Below are positions 36,126-49,162 of a DNA stretch of 64,000 bases, piece by piece. Each line of letters starts with the position of its first letter. Position 1 is the stretch's first letter. The notes below the pieces were generated by a model. It made no database searches, was not told the origin of the DNA, and saw only the letters and a list, made by a program, of their open reading frames with translations. The stretch comes from Saccoglossus kowalevskii (Eukaryota > Hemichordata > Enteropneusta > Harrimaniidae). Location of the stretch: assembly GCF_000003605.2 (NCBI RefSeq), contig NW_003142798.1, forward strand, positions 851,768 through 915,767, written 5' to 3'. Made by a program: the position numbers and the translations under genes.

Positions 36126-39100
36126 TCAATATTTGAGTATAACATACATCAGTGCGAGGACAAAAAAATTAACGTATGTGTTGAGGACGGTCGAAGCAGC
36201 ACTGTTCAAATCTGCTGGGAGTTTCTGTAAAAAAAACAACAATTAGAAATGGAATTAAACCTCAGACTAGTAATACTGTATTACTAGTTTGAGATTCAAC
36301 TGAGTGCTTGATTCCGTTTGCTCCGATAGAAAGACGTCGCTATATTTGTTAATATTCATAGTCCACGTACATTGCTACATTGCTGGTAGGGTAAATTACC
36401 TGGACGCCTCGCGTGTGAGCAATGCAAGGGGTAAGCTGTAATAATGTAATTTAAATAAATAAAAAACGTAAAATCGTAGACATGGGCAAGGTGTGAAATG
36501 TAATCTTGCTATTTTATTCGTCCGTAATTTGTACAAAGATCTTTTTTTTTTTGTAAGCGTATTTTCCATTTTTCACATTAAATGTTTTAATTCGTACGCA
36601 ATTTCCAATTTTGATTCTCAAAACACAAATTATCAAAAATATTATGAATTTGCTTTATCTGTAAATTGTAAAAACCTATTTTTTACTGTAAATGGAACTT
36701 TAATTTTATTTCCTGTAAAAACGTAAAATGCAGTTTTTATTTCCTATAACCTGTACCAGCAACCCCCCCCCCTTTGTATGTAATTTTAAGCACCAATTTA
36801 GTGACACAAAAGAACAAGGAATTTGAAGAATGCGAAAATTAGCGTACCATCCTTTCTGAATGAAAGTGATCACCCACTTTGACTAAATAGACGTAGCATC
36901 TAGATGGTCGAAATACAGTTCGAGTTAATATTAATGTAAAAAATTAATTCAAATATTTTTTTGCCTGACTAATGTGCGTGTTCGGCGCTCTAGTGAAGCA
37001 CCTATTTGGGGTGTGGGGTTTTGACCCGAAACGTCGTATATTTACTTTCATTTTGCGTACTGATTTCTTGGATGTGTTAATTGTTTTCTAGATCAGTGCA
37101 TTGTGCGAGACCATCCCATAACGCAGTCACCCCTCCTAAGAGGACGTATACTTACCCTGTCAGTCAGACTTTCTATACTTGGTTCGCATTTAAACGAATC
37201 TGCAGAATACATGTAGCTGTCATCGATGCACACACATCTCAGTTGTTCAGCATCATGAACAGAGTTGTCAGGGCAACCAGAAAACTTGATAGTGTGTCGC
37301 ATGGAGTGTGACAATGACAACGTATCTTCGATCTCTCTCCGAACCAGGTTGTGAGACACAAGTATTGTGCTACTACGCTTTCGCCTGTCTCCGGGGCTAG
37401 CAGTGACTTCCGGCTCGTTGCGGTCTATGAGAAAGAACACGTTGGTGATGGTGTAGAATCTGGCCAGGCCTGACAAAGCTCTGTTTGTGAACTTGACGCT
37501 ATGAATATCTCGTCTGTGAACATAGATGTTTTCATCTAAAGTCTGAATATAAAAGAAACAAAGATGCTGATTTAGAGCAAGGAATATTGACAAATGAATA
37601 GAAAATTCATAGGAAATGGCAACACGGAAGAAACTGCAATGATTATGTCCTTGTTTCACATTCAAAGTAGCTGAAGGAACGCCCGGCACTAGAAAGAAAA
37701 TTTACATATGTAGGCCATTCTCTAGATTTTCCCTGTTTGTTTTTGTCAGTATACTATTATACAACGAATGAAATGAAAATACTAATTGCAGAATCCCACG
37801 ACCGCGTGTGAGAAATTATAACGAGTTTATCTGTGCCAGTAGAGTTAGTAACAAACGATCACCCCTAACATGTATAGACATTATGCAGATTATAAACGAC
37901 TATATACGAACCTGTCGCAAGAGATGTTCCAAGTTGTCGGGAACGAATTCCACGAAACCAAGAGATTCATCGCTGGGGTCTATCAGTGCCGAGTAATAGA
38001 AGTCGGGTGATAACATAGCCACATAGGTGTCGTTATCAGGTGCGCTTAGACATCCCTGAAACATATGGTCAGACGTAAGTAAACAATATGAGTTTGGTAT
38101 TGTCATGATTTAGGATTTAGCCAATTTAATGTGTTTTGCATTATGATCATGGAAAAAGATTAGCGATGTATACTGTCAACCTAAACCTATTGTCAAGACA
38201 CGTACATCTCTAATTGACTTTAACATTCATTTAAGAATTGGTCTAATCGTAAATCTCAATAGCTATGTTTAGGGTTTGCGTCATTAACTTCCAAAACTTA
38301 ATATAATCTACATAAAGATACTGTTATTATGGATACTTATTTTTTCGAAATTTCTAAGACGTTTACCCACGCTGCATTCAAGTTCAGAGACGACATTTTC
38401 TTTGACCGCTGTGGTTGGTCAAGTTGTTTTCAATAGTCATGTGAAATGTATAATACAGTTGACGAAATTCAACACCCTTTTTCTAAGGTTTCAACATAAA
38501 AAGTTTTTTTTTTCACATTTTTTAAAAATAATGGGGATTTTGAATTTCACTTTTAATTCACGGGATCAAAGAGACCTCTATTCAATTTATGACACTGATG
38601 CGAATCTCTGAGGCCAAATGTTGAAACGAGGCACATACCTTTACGGTATAATCACCTGTCAAATTCAAACAGTCGCCTCGAGTGATATTGTTTACATTGT
38701 CCAATTTCAAATTCACGAGCATATTCATTGATACTAATAAACACATTAATAATTATTCAGAATTAAGACAGGACTGGAGTTAGTGTTCAATAAATCTACT
38801 AAATAAATCTAAATTGTATCAACTTCGAATGTAATTTGCATTGTATACTTTTGTTTATGGGTTCGAGGTTAAAATGTATATAGTACCATAATATTTACAC
38901 TTTATTGATGCGATCGTATCAGAAACTGTTTAGTAGAAAAAGCGTGCATTTAGTTTTATCAACATTTTGTGTGTTGTACGTCCAAGCATTAGCACGCTAA
39001 AATGTCAAATTTACAAGCAGGTCGTGTCCCATGTATTTTTGCAATTCCCAACACATTTTATTATCCTCATTATTTGATATTGAAAGCGTCTGGTATTACT

Positions 39101-42100
39101 AATACCAGCCCGTAATTTTTCACAAAATATCAGTAAACTGCATTGATCAAATTTATGATCCGTTACAAGGAGCAGCGCGCGCTTGAATTTCAATTGTATT
39201 TAGACGTGTTGTATATGTCGCATGGGGTCCACATCGACCACGACACGACACGACACGACACGACACGACACGACACGACACGACACGACACGACACGGCA
39301 CGGACGACGACTCGGGAGCTTTAAATATACATGTCAGTTTCATTCAACAACGCGCGCGTCTACAATGTAATGACGTTTTAAATGACGTATGTACATACAC
39401 TTGGGTCATCTTTATAGTGGACACCAATGCACACCATAAATAATGTCAGTTTCATCTCAAAACGCTCACGCAGAAATTCAGGAAAGAAGTGAGTTTCCAT
39501 GGTAACCTGTTCCATGTGGTGCACTCCAACTGCTCCATCACGCAGATCAACCGACGGGTCACGACCTATAATTTTTTTCAGCAGCACACTGAAGAGAAAA
39601 GTGTTATTGTTAGCTGTTACTAAAGTAGTAATCACAAAACGTGAATCCACACAAAATAACAAAACTTAAAAAGTGTAATCAATGATAGGAAGGAGAGTTT
39701 GTATCTTACTAGAAATATCCACCCAAGTCTTGCATTACGTTAAAAAAAAACTTACATCGGTTTGTCCTTCTCGGCGTCAGTAACTTGCACCGTGGTTTGT
39801 AATGTTATCGTACTCCCGATGTATGCAATTGGCACATCCATTTGCCGACAGTCACCTCTCTGCCCATGCGCTAAGTTGGGACATGTGTGTGTATGAAACC
39901 CGAGTACAAATTCACCTAAGTAACGAGACATGGATAAATTAAAAATAAATATTGGTTAGAGCAACATCATTACTAATGTCGGAGTGAATTCAAACTGTAA
40001 TTACAAAACCCGTGAAATGCTGACTGAACATTGGGTGAACAAACTTGCATGTGCAATGATTGGTTGAGGTTGGGAACAATATAAATTATTAAAGCGGGAG
40101 GGTCGTCACCTGCGCACGCGCGGGAATTGAGTCTCAAGCGACAATAACACGCGCTAAATACGCAAAGGCTCATGAGTAGACGCTTGTTTGTAAATAACGA
40201 CACGCTATGGCCATCAGACGCATGCGCTGATGACTCCCCCGCTTTAATATTATTATACATCTGTCACCGTAACGACATAAGTTACAGCGTGCCGTAATTT
40301 TGCGGTATTGTATATTAGGCAACGCGAATTCCAAATATGAAGCGATTACGCGCGTAAGCGTACTTTAATACAAAATGTAATATAAAAACAAACATGGCTA
40401 CATGATAAGTCTCGTAATAACTCATAATATATATACATAATACATTCTAACCAATATCTGAAACTATCAGAAATATTTTAATTAATATAATTCTAAACAA
40501 TCTTTCAACAAATATGGTATAAAACCGTGAACATATTGAGCTGTCGACATTTAGAGACTGACAACTACGTCAAAAGTCCAGTCTACTGCCATTGACCAAT
40601 CAGATTCATGGGATTGTTATTGCATGATGGGGATAATGGATGAAACTTAACTTTTTTTTTGTATTTCTCCATAGTGATTTCAATTACCTGTTGCATCTAT
40701 TGGCCTGTTATTTGTTATACCAGTGTCGTCTACGTCCAATATAACAGTGTACCTCCAGTGCTGGGTACATTTTCCTGGATACTCAGTTAAATCACATTCT
40801 GGTGCCAGCATAGGGTGTTCGTATGTAGAAGTGTGCACAGTACCTGCAGTCGGGGCTTTACACCAGGAGAACGAAAATGTGAGTGGCACTTAGTTAAAAA
40901 CGTACATTCCCATTTCATAACTTTCAGTAATTTAATTAATTCAGTTGTAATAGATAAATTGGTCTATAACAATCAAACATCAAACCAATTGCAGCTAGTT
41001 CATTTTCTACAATTTAAATCAGGCACAAACATTCTTTAAACGAACGTTTATTGAATTAAATGCACACGTGTTCAATGACGTCATTATGCTAAGTTCCATG
41101 ATCAAAACCGTTACTGCACATATATTGAACAACTTATAATACCAACTAGAGTCATACATAAACACACTGGTAAATGAGATAGAGTATCATTGTACAGAAA
41201 AAAATTGTGTCGAGACATACCCGATTTGTCTTCTTTAAACCAATACCAAATCTTTTCAGGCTGGTTGTCAATGCCGTCTATCCAGGGCGCGGGATTGAAC
41301 TCTGTTGCTAGGCAGCTGCATACAATCGTACCGAATTGTCCAGGACCACCTGTGGTTAAAAGGTTGGCGTCTGGAGTTAAGAAAGGCATCACGTTCTGGG
41401 GACCAGTACCGCCTGGTAGATTATCTTCCCACACCCCAAACTTCTCGATTAACCGAGTGTTGACAGAGCCTGCAACTCCCACAAAAGAATACGAGAGAGG
41501 AGCCTCCCATATACCGCCATCTTGGCCTGGCTTCCCAGATTCTATTCTGTACTGTAGATAAAATTGAACATAGATTGCATATAAAACCAGCTTAAACGAT
41601 ACGTACATTCAGGATCCTCCATTAATAAATAAACTTTCCAATCAAACCCGTTTTGACACTTGGACGCCTTCAAAATGAAGAAATTAGGACAATTCCATTC
41701 AATGGAATATGTGCATTTATTTGAACCAGAACAGCAGCGCCTTCGCCACACATTCACATAACAGATATACTTACCCGGAAGTTTTCACCATCGCTAGTTT
41801 CTTTGATGAAGTTAGCAAGTCCCAGTATCGAATAGTCTGAGGTCACAGATGGTGCATTCGAATTGTGGTCCAATATATTGGACGTACTGAAACCATCTTG
41901 ACCAATGGTTGTAATAACCAGGGTCCATCCACCACCGTCACGTGTCATGTCACAGTAAACTGTTTTCCGTTCGTCATTTACATCAATCTCATAGATGCCA
42001 TCATCTAATATTATGTTCTCTCGTTTCGCCGCTTGGAGGTAGTCGTGACAGGATTTGGGAAGATTTTCGATGGCTGCAAATAAGAAAATAGTATTATGAG

Positions 42101-45100
42101 GGTTAAAAAGAAAAGTACTTGTCCCCTCTATGCTGCTTATGCGAATAATATTCAATGTTGCAAACTGGCAATGCAAATCACGTATTTAATATCGAATATT
42201 TACCCTAATAGATTTTCTTCTGTACACACCTTTAATTGTCGACCTCAACTCGGCCCCCAATTCAATTCAATTCAATTCAATATGCCACTTCAGATAACTA
42301 TACGTGTCCTTAGGAGCGGCATATAGAATTAAATAGAGGGGTACTGGAGGGTAGAGGTGAAAGTTTGGGGGGGGGGATGCAAAATGAACTCTTTCCAATT
42401 TCCCGCCTTTTATTGCATCTTATCAACAGTAAAAAGTAGCGGGAAATGTGTTCAAGATATAAAATCATGAATTGATGGCGCACATATTGACCAGCTTGAT
42501 AACTATACTCAAGATTGCCATTTAGTGTTAGAAATTGTTGTTTTGTGTAAGATTAGATTGCCAGTATTTCACATTGATTGTGGCACAGTCCCTCCACACC
42601 CGGTTAGGAAACGCTTTGAGTTCTATTGTCACAATGCGTGCTTCGCGTTCGTAAAATTAGTTTACCGGTAATCCCCCACACTGTCCACATTAACATAAAA
42701 TTAGCATATAGTATGACATCATTTTCACCGAGAATACCTCGCAATTCATTTCTGCGCAGGCGTACACAACTTTATTTTCATGTTTCACTGCTGTGAAAGT
42801 TTCAATATTCTGACTTCTGGGCATTTTATTTTAACGAAAAGCGGGAAAAACACAAATATATCGTCGACAGTGATATTGATTGGGATGACATAACGGAAGA
42901 AGGATCCCAGTACTTAGATGCAGGATATATGCATCGTCACCACCACCGTCGTTGTCGTGTATGGCTTCAAGTTGGCATCTGACCACAAACAAGGCTGAAT
43001 TTTTAACTGGAACAGCAATGAGAATAGTATTTGGCATTTTTTGGGATATCTAACCTCCAAATTGTACTAACTATATGATAGTTTAAGCCGAAATGTGCAT
43101 ATACGAAGGTCGATACAATCGGATACTCTCAGCCTAACGGCGACAATAGTAGGTATCGCCATCTTGGAAACAAAAATTCTACCGAGCACATGTACCGAGT
43201 AACGTGACATAATGTTAATAAATATGATTAGAATGGGTCATATGACAACATAAACGGTTTGGTTATCTAAAAGTTACAATTAATTCCATCTTTTAAGTTT
43301 CGGTAGTTTCTATTTCTTACGGAATAACATTTTCTGTTAGCGACACCAAACAACCATCTTAATTCACACACAACACCTACGACAAAATCAAATGGAAATG
43401 AATGACTGAAATGAATAGCTTCCAGGCACTTATGCACAAAGTAAAAATATTGTCCGAAAATTAAAGTATCAAATCAAAAATTGATAACAACTGTGATTGT
43501 TTTGGGGTGGTAACGCGATTCACCGGGGTTGAAACTTTCGTGGTATTATTGCCGTAATGCATACAGTAATAATGAATGAACATGGCAGTTACAGTTTGAA
43601 ATCAAAATCGCTTTGTTTTCGTTATTTATAATAAATATGGATTGTAAACTACATGTGCCTTTTCCCGAAACCGATATGATCACACAGAGATTTGTAACTT
43701 TAAATAAATATTTGTAGACGTAACACTGAACGGATGTGCTTCGAACGAGCTCCAAGATAATGCTATGACGTTATCGTTCTCTCTCCCCACAAGCGAAACA
43801 CGCACTGTACACGGGACTCGGGCGATTCACACCTTAGAACAATAGCGTTTCCTAACCGGATTGAGGAGCTGTGTTTGTGGTAATAACAATTTAGCACATG
43901 TGTTACGTCATAGAATCAAGTTCATGTAAACTCAGTAATTCAAAAAAGATACTGCTGCGAAATGTGGTATCTGACGAAACATTATCATATTGGATTTACC
44001 TATTGTAGAACAGGTAATTTCCAAAATACCATGAGTACAGTTGTCGTCCGATCCAATGTCATAGGTACAATCACCAAAGTTGGATCCATCACCGTTGCAC
44101 TCAACATTCACTATGGCAATATCAGACGACGGGGCTGGTATCAGGAACATCGCTTGCACAGTCAACCCTGAAGGAAAAAAACATATGTTTGAGCAGAGAA
44201 CAAAAATATGCGACATACGATTGCAACCTTGAGGATGGCAAGTTTAGGTAAGCCTTAGAAACGATGTTTGTATCAGTTGTAGAAAATATACAATCTTGCA
44301 CACCATTTATGGACAAAATTGATGCAGATAAATATAATATATGCACGGAAGTGTACCTCATTACCCAAGATTCGAGTGAACTAAAAAAAAAATCTTCAAA
44401 CACGTACAGTAAAAACATTTATGGCATATTGAAACAATCAGTGGCAGTGGCAGAGGGGGCGGTCGCCCCTCTAAAATCAAGCTGAAACTATTTTTGCCAG
44501 CAAAATTTGACCCTCAAAATGCAGGAAATAGCGTTTCAGAGGGTCTCGATTTCAACATTTTATTAATTAAGGGGGAGCATTCATTCGTTTATTGGGGTTA
44601 AACAACAAAAAAATACTTGCCAAATTCATTACACATTATCTCAGCTATTGGGTCGATATTGTCGGCACTAGAAGGGCAAAACGGTACACGTTCTCCACTC
44701 ACAAGTACTTGGGCGTTGGGATTAGCGTCAGCTGCAGGATAGTAAAGTGTAACTGGAAAACAAAAAACAATTACAACCGCTAAAACTCATTCACTTATGT
44801 TTTGCATATTGATGTCCTGTGGGACATGCATTAATTACCAAAGAGCATACAAGACGTTATAATTAGTACTGAAATACCATATGATCCTGCCCAAACTGTT
44901 TCAAATGGCGATTTATCAAACACATGCAGCAGCGACGTGCTAGAAAACAATGAACATGATACATGGTATATATATTCAAAAAATACTGACTTACTTTCGA
45001 CGGGATCATTTTGGACATAGTCGAGAGAATTATGAACATCAGCGGGAACATAAACTAGAGAATTGTCCTGGTAGACCGCCATTGCATGTTCCAAACCAGT

Positions 45101-47411
45101 TATGGTCTTGAAAGCAAACTCGACCTCTGCTTTATTTCTAATAATGGGTAAGATCGAATAAACAACTTGTTTAAAATCGGCACACATTTGTAAATCCCAG
45201 TGGTCACTGTTATTAGATGGCATATTCCAGCAATAACAATTTTGTAAGACAGAATGGCAATTGTAGCTGAACTGCTACATAACATTGCTAAAAAGATGAA
45301 AATAAAGAAATTGAATAATTTTTTAAATCAGACCTGTCAGGTTCTTTGCTTTCATCGTTATCAATGTAAACTGTTTTGACAACAGCATATTGAAATATTG
45401 GTTTAATCTGTTCTGTAGAACTCAGTATAAATCTGGAGATGGAGAAGAGAATATTTGAACACGATTTCAAGTGATAGTATCTGTGCTTCGAGACACACTA
45501 ATGGTCACAAGGTTTTGCTTGCACCAACGATTCATTCATCATTTCTACCCAGTTTTAAATATGCACCTTGATATAGCAGTACGCAGCAATCTCCAGTACA
45601 AAATCACGTGACTTTGTATAAACGAGATACCGCTCTCTCCGTCATTAGATTTCTTTGGTCTGACGTTGGTCATGTATAGAGTGGTGTTGAATTCAATAGA
45701 CTCCTCATAGACATGACGTTCCCATATTGAATTGCCATCACTGTCCACGCAGGCAAAAAACTGATCAATGCTTCCTGTAAAACACAAAGGTAAAATATCA
45801 ACTGTGATTATAAAAAACATCACAGTATTTGAAACAATGCAATTATTATACATCCCTGTACATAGGTGATAAACTGTAGAGAATTGACTAAAATAGCTAA
45901 ATGATCTTAACGTTTATCTAACTAAATCTTTAAGGTTTCTTTTCTTTGGCTGTAACCTTTTTAACCAAAATACAAAATGCTGGAACATTCCCTGCTTTAC
46001 CTTTGAATGACAAAATATCTGTTTTTACAGTCAGTCCATTGGATTTTTCAACATATCCATCATTTCCAGGAGACAGTCTGTTAAAGAGTTCTTTCTCCCC
46101 TGGTACGTTAGGTTGGTAATCGTCTTTATAAAACCCAGAAGTATCCTGAAAAAAACAGCAGAGCATGAGCCAATTGAACACAATGCATTGGTTGCTACAA
46201 CATACATGCCAACATGGTAGGAGGCGTGATTTAATCACTTGTTAACTGCAAACGAAGAAACATTCACCAACATACCATTGCATTGAGTGGGCTTAATCTT
46301 AATGCTATTAAGAATTATTATAACCAGAGATAACTAGACCAATTGTAACTAATATGTACAATAAGTGGGCGAGACAGATCGAGATGGGAACATGTAAACT
46401 CATTCTCTTTTCAGACTAAACAAACACATTCGATAAATACCGTGATATGAAAAAAAAATAGTCCTGGCAATAAATAAAATGAAGTGATCCAAGCACTGTC
46501 ATGGAATATAGATTTCAATTTACAGACCGCTAATACATTAAAGGGAATTATGGTTGATGGTCTGTATGTGATATCGCATTAAATGGTCATAATGCATTTA
46601 ATCCAAACCCATAAAGCTGAACCACGGAATATTTACACAGAAATTATTTATGTAATAAATAGTGAAAGGGTATAGTATTGGGGAAGACGATCACTCGTCA
46701 TTTGAAAAAGTGGTTTACCTAAACAAACTGCATTGCATTATTATTAATATGCGATCGCTTGTATTTGCGGTAAAAATTCAGTCTCCTTCGATTTGGAGAA
46801 TTTCCTTTTAGCGGAAACGTATTTTGCTGTCTCAATTAACTTACATTGAAGGGTAGATCTTGAAACACGTTGGAACAGTTACCAGTATGAGCGGCGACTA
46901 ACATTCCACAGTCTGTGAAAACCACCGGTTGTTTGGAAGTGTCAAAGTAATAAGGCTGGAAATCTAAGATCCAGAGCTCATCCTCGTGCTGGGCGTTTTC
47001 AATTGCAATGCCTAGAATAACTGATCCTGAAAAAAAGTACAAAGTACCCTTCGAAAATGAGAAGCGTGAATGCGACGAAATGCGAGATTGTACATTTTCC
47101 TATAAACCGCTCTATTAATGAGCTTGTATTAATTATTATCATTATTGTTGAGAATAAATAAATAATCAAGGCCAAGCATTTAATTATTTGAATGAAATTA
47201 AAATCTGATTATCGTGACATTCCAATTACCAAATGGCCTCTTAATATTGAAGACACAGTTTACCGTTTTCAATAGTGAACTCCTCGACACGAACTTCACC
47301 CATATCGTCAAATATGTTGTCGAATCCGTGGAGCAAAGGTTCCCCGAAGTTGGCAGAACACCGCGCTTGGAACGTACATAAAACTAAAAACGCCCATGTG
47401 TGAACCGTCAT
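36126..47411 (-). CDS. Gene A: secreted/GPI-like multidomain protein with SRCR-like and fibrinogen-like domains
   Basis: Seventeen exons: 47411-47264, 47026-46845, 46145-46001, 45774-45567, 45432-45334, 45137-44995, 44752-44621, 44167-44000, 42073-41775, 41551-41221, 40855-40688, 39915-39756, 39588-39401, 38733-38639, 38055-37912, 37542-37156, 36224-36126. Phases join to 3096 nt, 1031 aa. Signal peptide MTVHTWAFLVLCTFQARCSA. Residues about 309-408 follow the SRCR Cys pattern (CNEFG, VECNGDGSNFGDCTY, GILEITC). Residues 409-620 are fibrinogen-like (VYCDMTRDGGGWTLV, DYSILG, GIWEAPL, YWFKEDK), a subtype recalled from invertebrate secreted proteins. Furin-type RRKR lies at 923-926, then a four-Cys segment (CPDNS...CVC...CEP), then a tail ending in a hydrophobic stretch without basic stop residues, as in GPI signals. 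The intron after exon 7 has a GC donor. Paralogue of gene B. I do not recognise the full architecture; a role in recognition, matrix or fertilisation is speculation. Confidence 0.85.
36431..36778. repeat. Dispersed repeat G, copy 2
   Basis: Co-linear with 25843-26229 (GTAAGCTGTAA start, CGTCCGTAATTTGTACAAAG, TACTGTAAATGGAACTTT, CTGTACCAGC, C-run and CTTTGTA end). It sits in the last intron of gene A. Confidence 0.7.
38639..38733 (-). CDS. Gene A exon 14 (95 bp), with no counterpart in gene B
   Basis: Acceptor TTTATTAG and donor GTATGT bracket a 95-bp frame reading ISMNMLVNLKLDNV then NNITRGDCLNLTGDYTVK. It is needed to convert the phase-1 end of exon 13 to the phase-0 start of exon 15, and the downstream protein (GCLSAPDND) follows naturally. 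It has two N-glycosylation sequons. It is listed separately because the intron at the homologous place in gene B has no matching sequence. Confidence 0.75.
39239..39301 (+). repeat. (ACACG)n microsatellite
   Basis: About eleven five-base units in gene A intron 13, degrading to ACGGC at the right end. It creates open frames rich in His-Asp-Thr-Thr-Arg on the plus strand that are not genes. Confidence 0.9.
40091..40245. mobile_element. MITE family C copy 4
   Basis: Left AAAGCGGGAGGGTCGTCACC and right GATGACTCCCCCGCTTT, with the shared interior (GCGCACGCGCGGGAATTGAG, AAAGGCTCATGAGTAGACGC). Flanks ATT/AAT. It lies in a gene A intron. Confidence 0.8.
42257..42281 (+). repeat. (AATTC)n short tandem repeat
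   Basis: About five units of AATTC in a gene A intron. A shorter run of the same unit is near 33474. Confidence 0.8.
44441..44560 (+). repeat. GC-rich dispersed repeat with hAT-like terminus, copy 2
   Basis: CAGTGGCAGAGGGGGCGGTC, CCAGCAAAATTTGACCCTCA, AATGCAGGAAATAGCGTTTC and AGAGGGTCTCGATTTCA correspond in order to the reverse complement of 32880-33090. It lies within the gene A intron that has the GC donor. Confidence 0.55.
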
Positions 47412-47853
47412 GTTTTTGTCTCCACCAACGGGTTGATACCAGGCCACGAGTTGGACACGTTCTGTTGAATGGTGCCACTTGAGGTAGCTAAATTGCATAA
47501 TAATTTGCATATCAAGACAACCAACTAAAATTAGTGACGCATTTCAGAAAGGTCGACCTTGTACCAATGTTATGAACAGGTGCTTCCTGTTCAGGGATCG
47601 ACGACTTCGCCTCGCTTGGCTGATAACACTTACACGTAGAGATACCGGATTCGACCCAAATGAATACACATTAGTTCATCCAAGTTGCCACTACTAAATA
47701 CAACAAGTAAGCAATCTGTAAATCAAATTCCTGTAATATATGTTTATAATCACCATCATAAACTCGTTATTCAGATTACTATTTCTGTAAATAATATATT
47801 TAGTAGGAAATAAATGGTTTTACACGTACAATACAAACTGTAAATAATACGTG

Positions 47854-47884
47854 ATAATAAATAAATAAATAAATAAATAAATAA
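47854..47884 (+). repeat. (AAAT)n microsatellite
   Basis: Seven to eight AAAT units about 450 bp upstream of the gene A start codon. Confidence 0.9.
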
Positions 47885-49162
47885 CCTGGAAACCCCTGAA
47901 TTAGATTAAAAAAAAACATGCTAAAGACGAGACAGAGATTATTTTCAGTAATCAATGAAAAAATACTGAATTATTGCATTTTCACGAACTGTCGAACATA
48001 TTGACTACTGGTACTATAGAACTTATTAAACGTCAGTATGGAATAAATTGATATATAAATTTACTTCCCAAGGTATGTAGCAAACCACGCGTGATTTTCT
48101 TTATTTAAATAGTCCACAGAAGTGACAGTCTGTAGGATAACCCCCTTCTTGGAAATAGGGAGTTGTTTAAAGTGCATGTGAAATGCATGCTAATTTCCGG
48201 CCAAAAATCATTTATTGGTACATATTATTAATTTTTAGGTTATTAAATACAAAATATGTTGTTGTTTTTAAATGGGGTTTAAACTCAATGTAAGGCATTT
48301 TTATTTTTATGCATTTTAAAACGAGGCTTCATTTGCATACTCAAATAACCCTCGTGGTGTATGCAGGGGGAACTTGCTGGTCAGCGGGCATTGCCGATAA
48401 TGTGTACAAGGCACATTTCTTATTCAATGTTCTCGCCTTTGACTAAATTGCCACTCATGTACTTGTTCCTTGGGAAAGAGTGGGCCATAAAGAACACATA
48501 TTATCAACTTTCGTAAAGAGTTAAGTTAGATACGAAATATGTCCTTTCTTGGGTAGCTAGTCGCCGCGGTCAAAGGCGTACTACAATTGCAGTCACTTGT
48601 ATGTTGGTCGATGCAGTCGGTTGAAGTGCCGACATCTATTGCTTGAAACTCTTTTTATGCCTATGTCAGTGTTTTCCAAGTTTGTCAAAATCGAGTTTGA
48701 CGTCTCGCTTGTATTCTAGTTATTTGTCAGGATACTAGGTATGTTCATACATTATTGCATTGTCTAAGTAAAAAAAAAAGATTCAACATTAAAAAGAGTT
48801 TTAGGTGGAGATGCAGATTCGTGGGCACTTGGGAGTGAATTTTTTTTTGCTTTTTATTATCCAAACAGTCTTGGCTATAGACTGTTAACATTTTGTAAAA
48901 TTGTGAATAGTGGAACATACTCAAAAAACGATTTTATAATATAGATAACAGGTGCAAACATTCTCTCTTTTGAATGCTTAGCAAGATTTAGCAAGGCTGT
49001 ACATAAATAATAAATAAGAAACATGGTGAAAAAAAGAAATGACGGGATCTCCATATTATGCACTATATTTAACTTTTAACAAAACGATAATACATTTAAA
49101 TTTGGAAGTGTTACAGCCATTTTAATTATGAGCATTAGCAAACTTCTTACTGAGTGAATTGT

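Noticed and set aside
36990-37060. Self-cleaving ribozyme or retroelement end suggested by ACCCGAAACGTC
   Set aside because: No CTGATGA core or pairing stems nearby, and no coding remnant; the phrase alone is too little.
39143-39443. Plus-strand frames rich in His-Asp-Thr-Arg
   Set aside because: Produced by the (ACACG)n microsatellite.
41190-41561. Plus-strand open frame similar to another at 57145-57525
   Set aside because: Both are antisense to the homologous fibrinogen-like exons of genes A and B, so their similarity follows from the sense-strand homology.
41542-41757. Minus-strand frame between the two fibrinogen-like exons of gene A
   Set aside because: Gene B has no counterpart in its matching intron, and the flanking exons join in frame without it.
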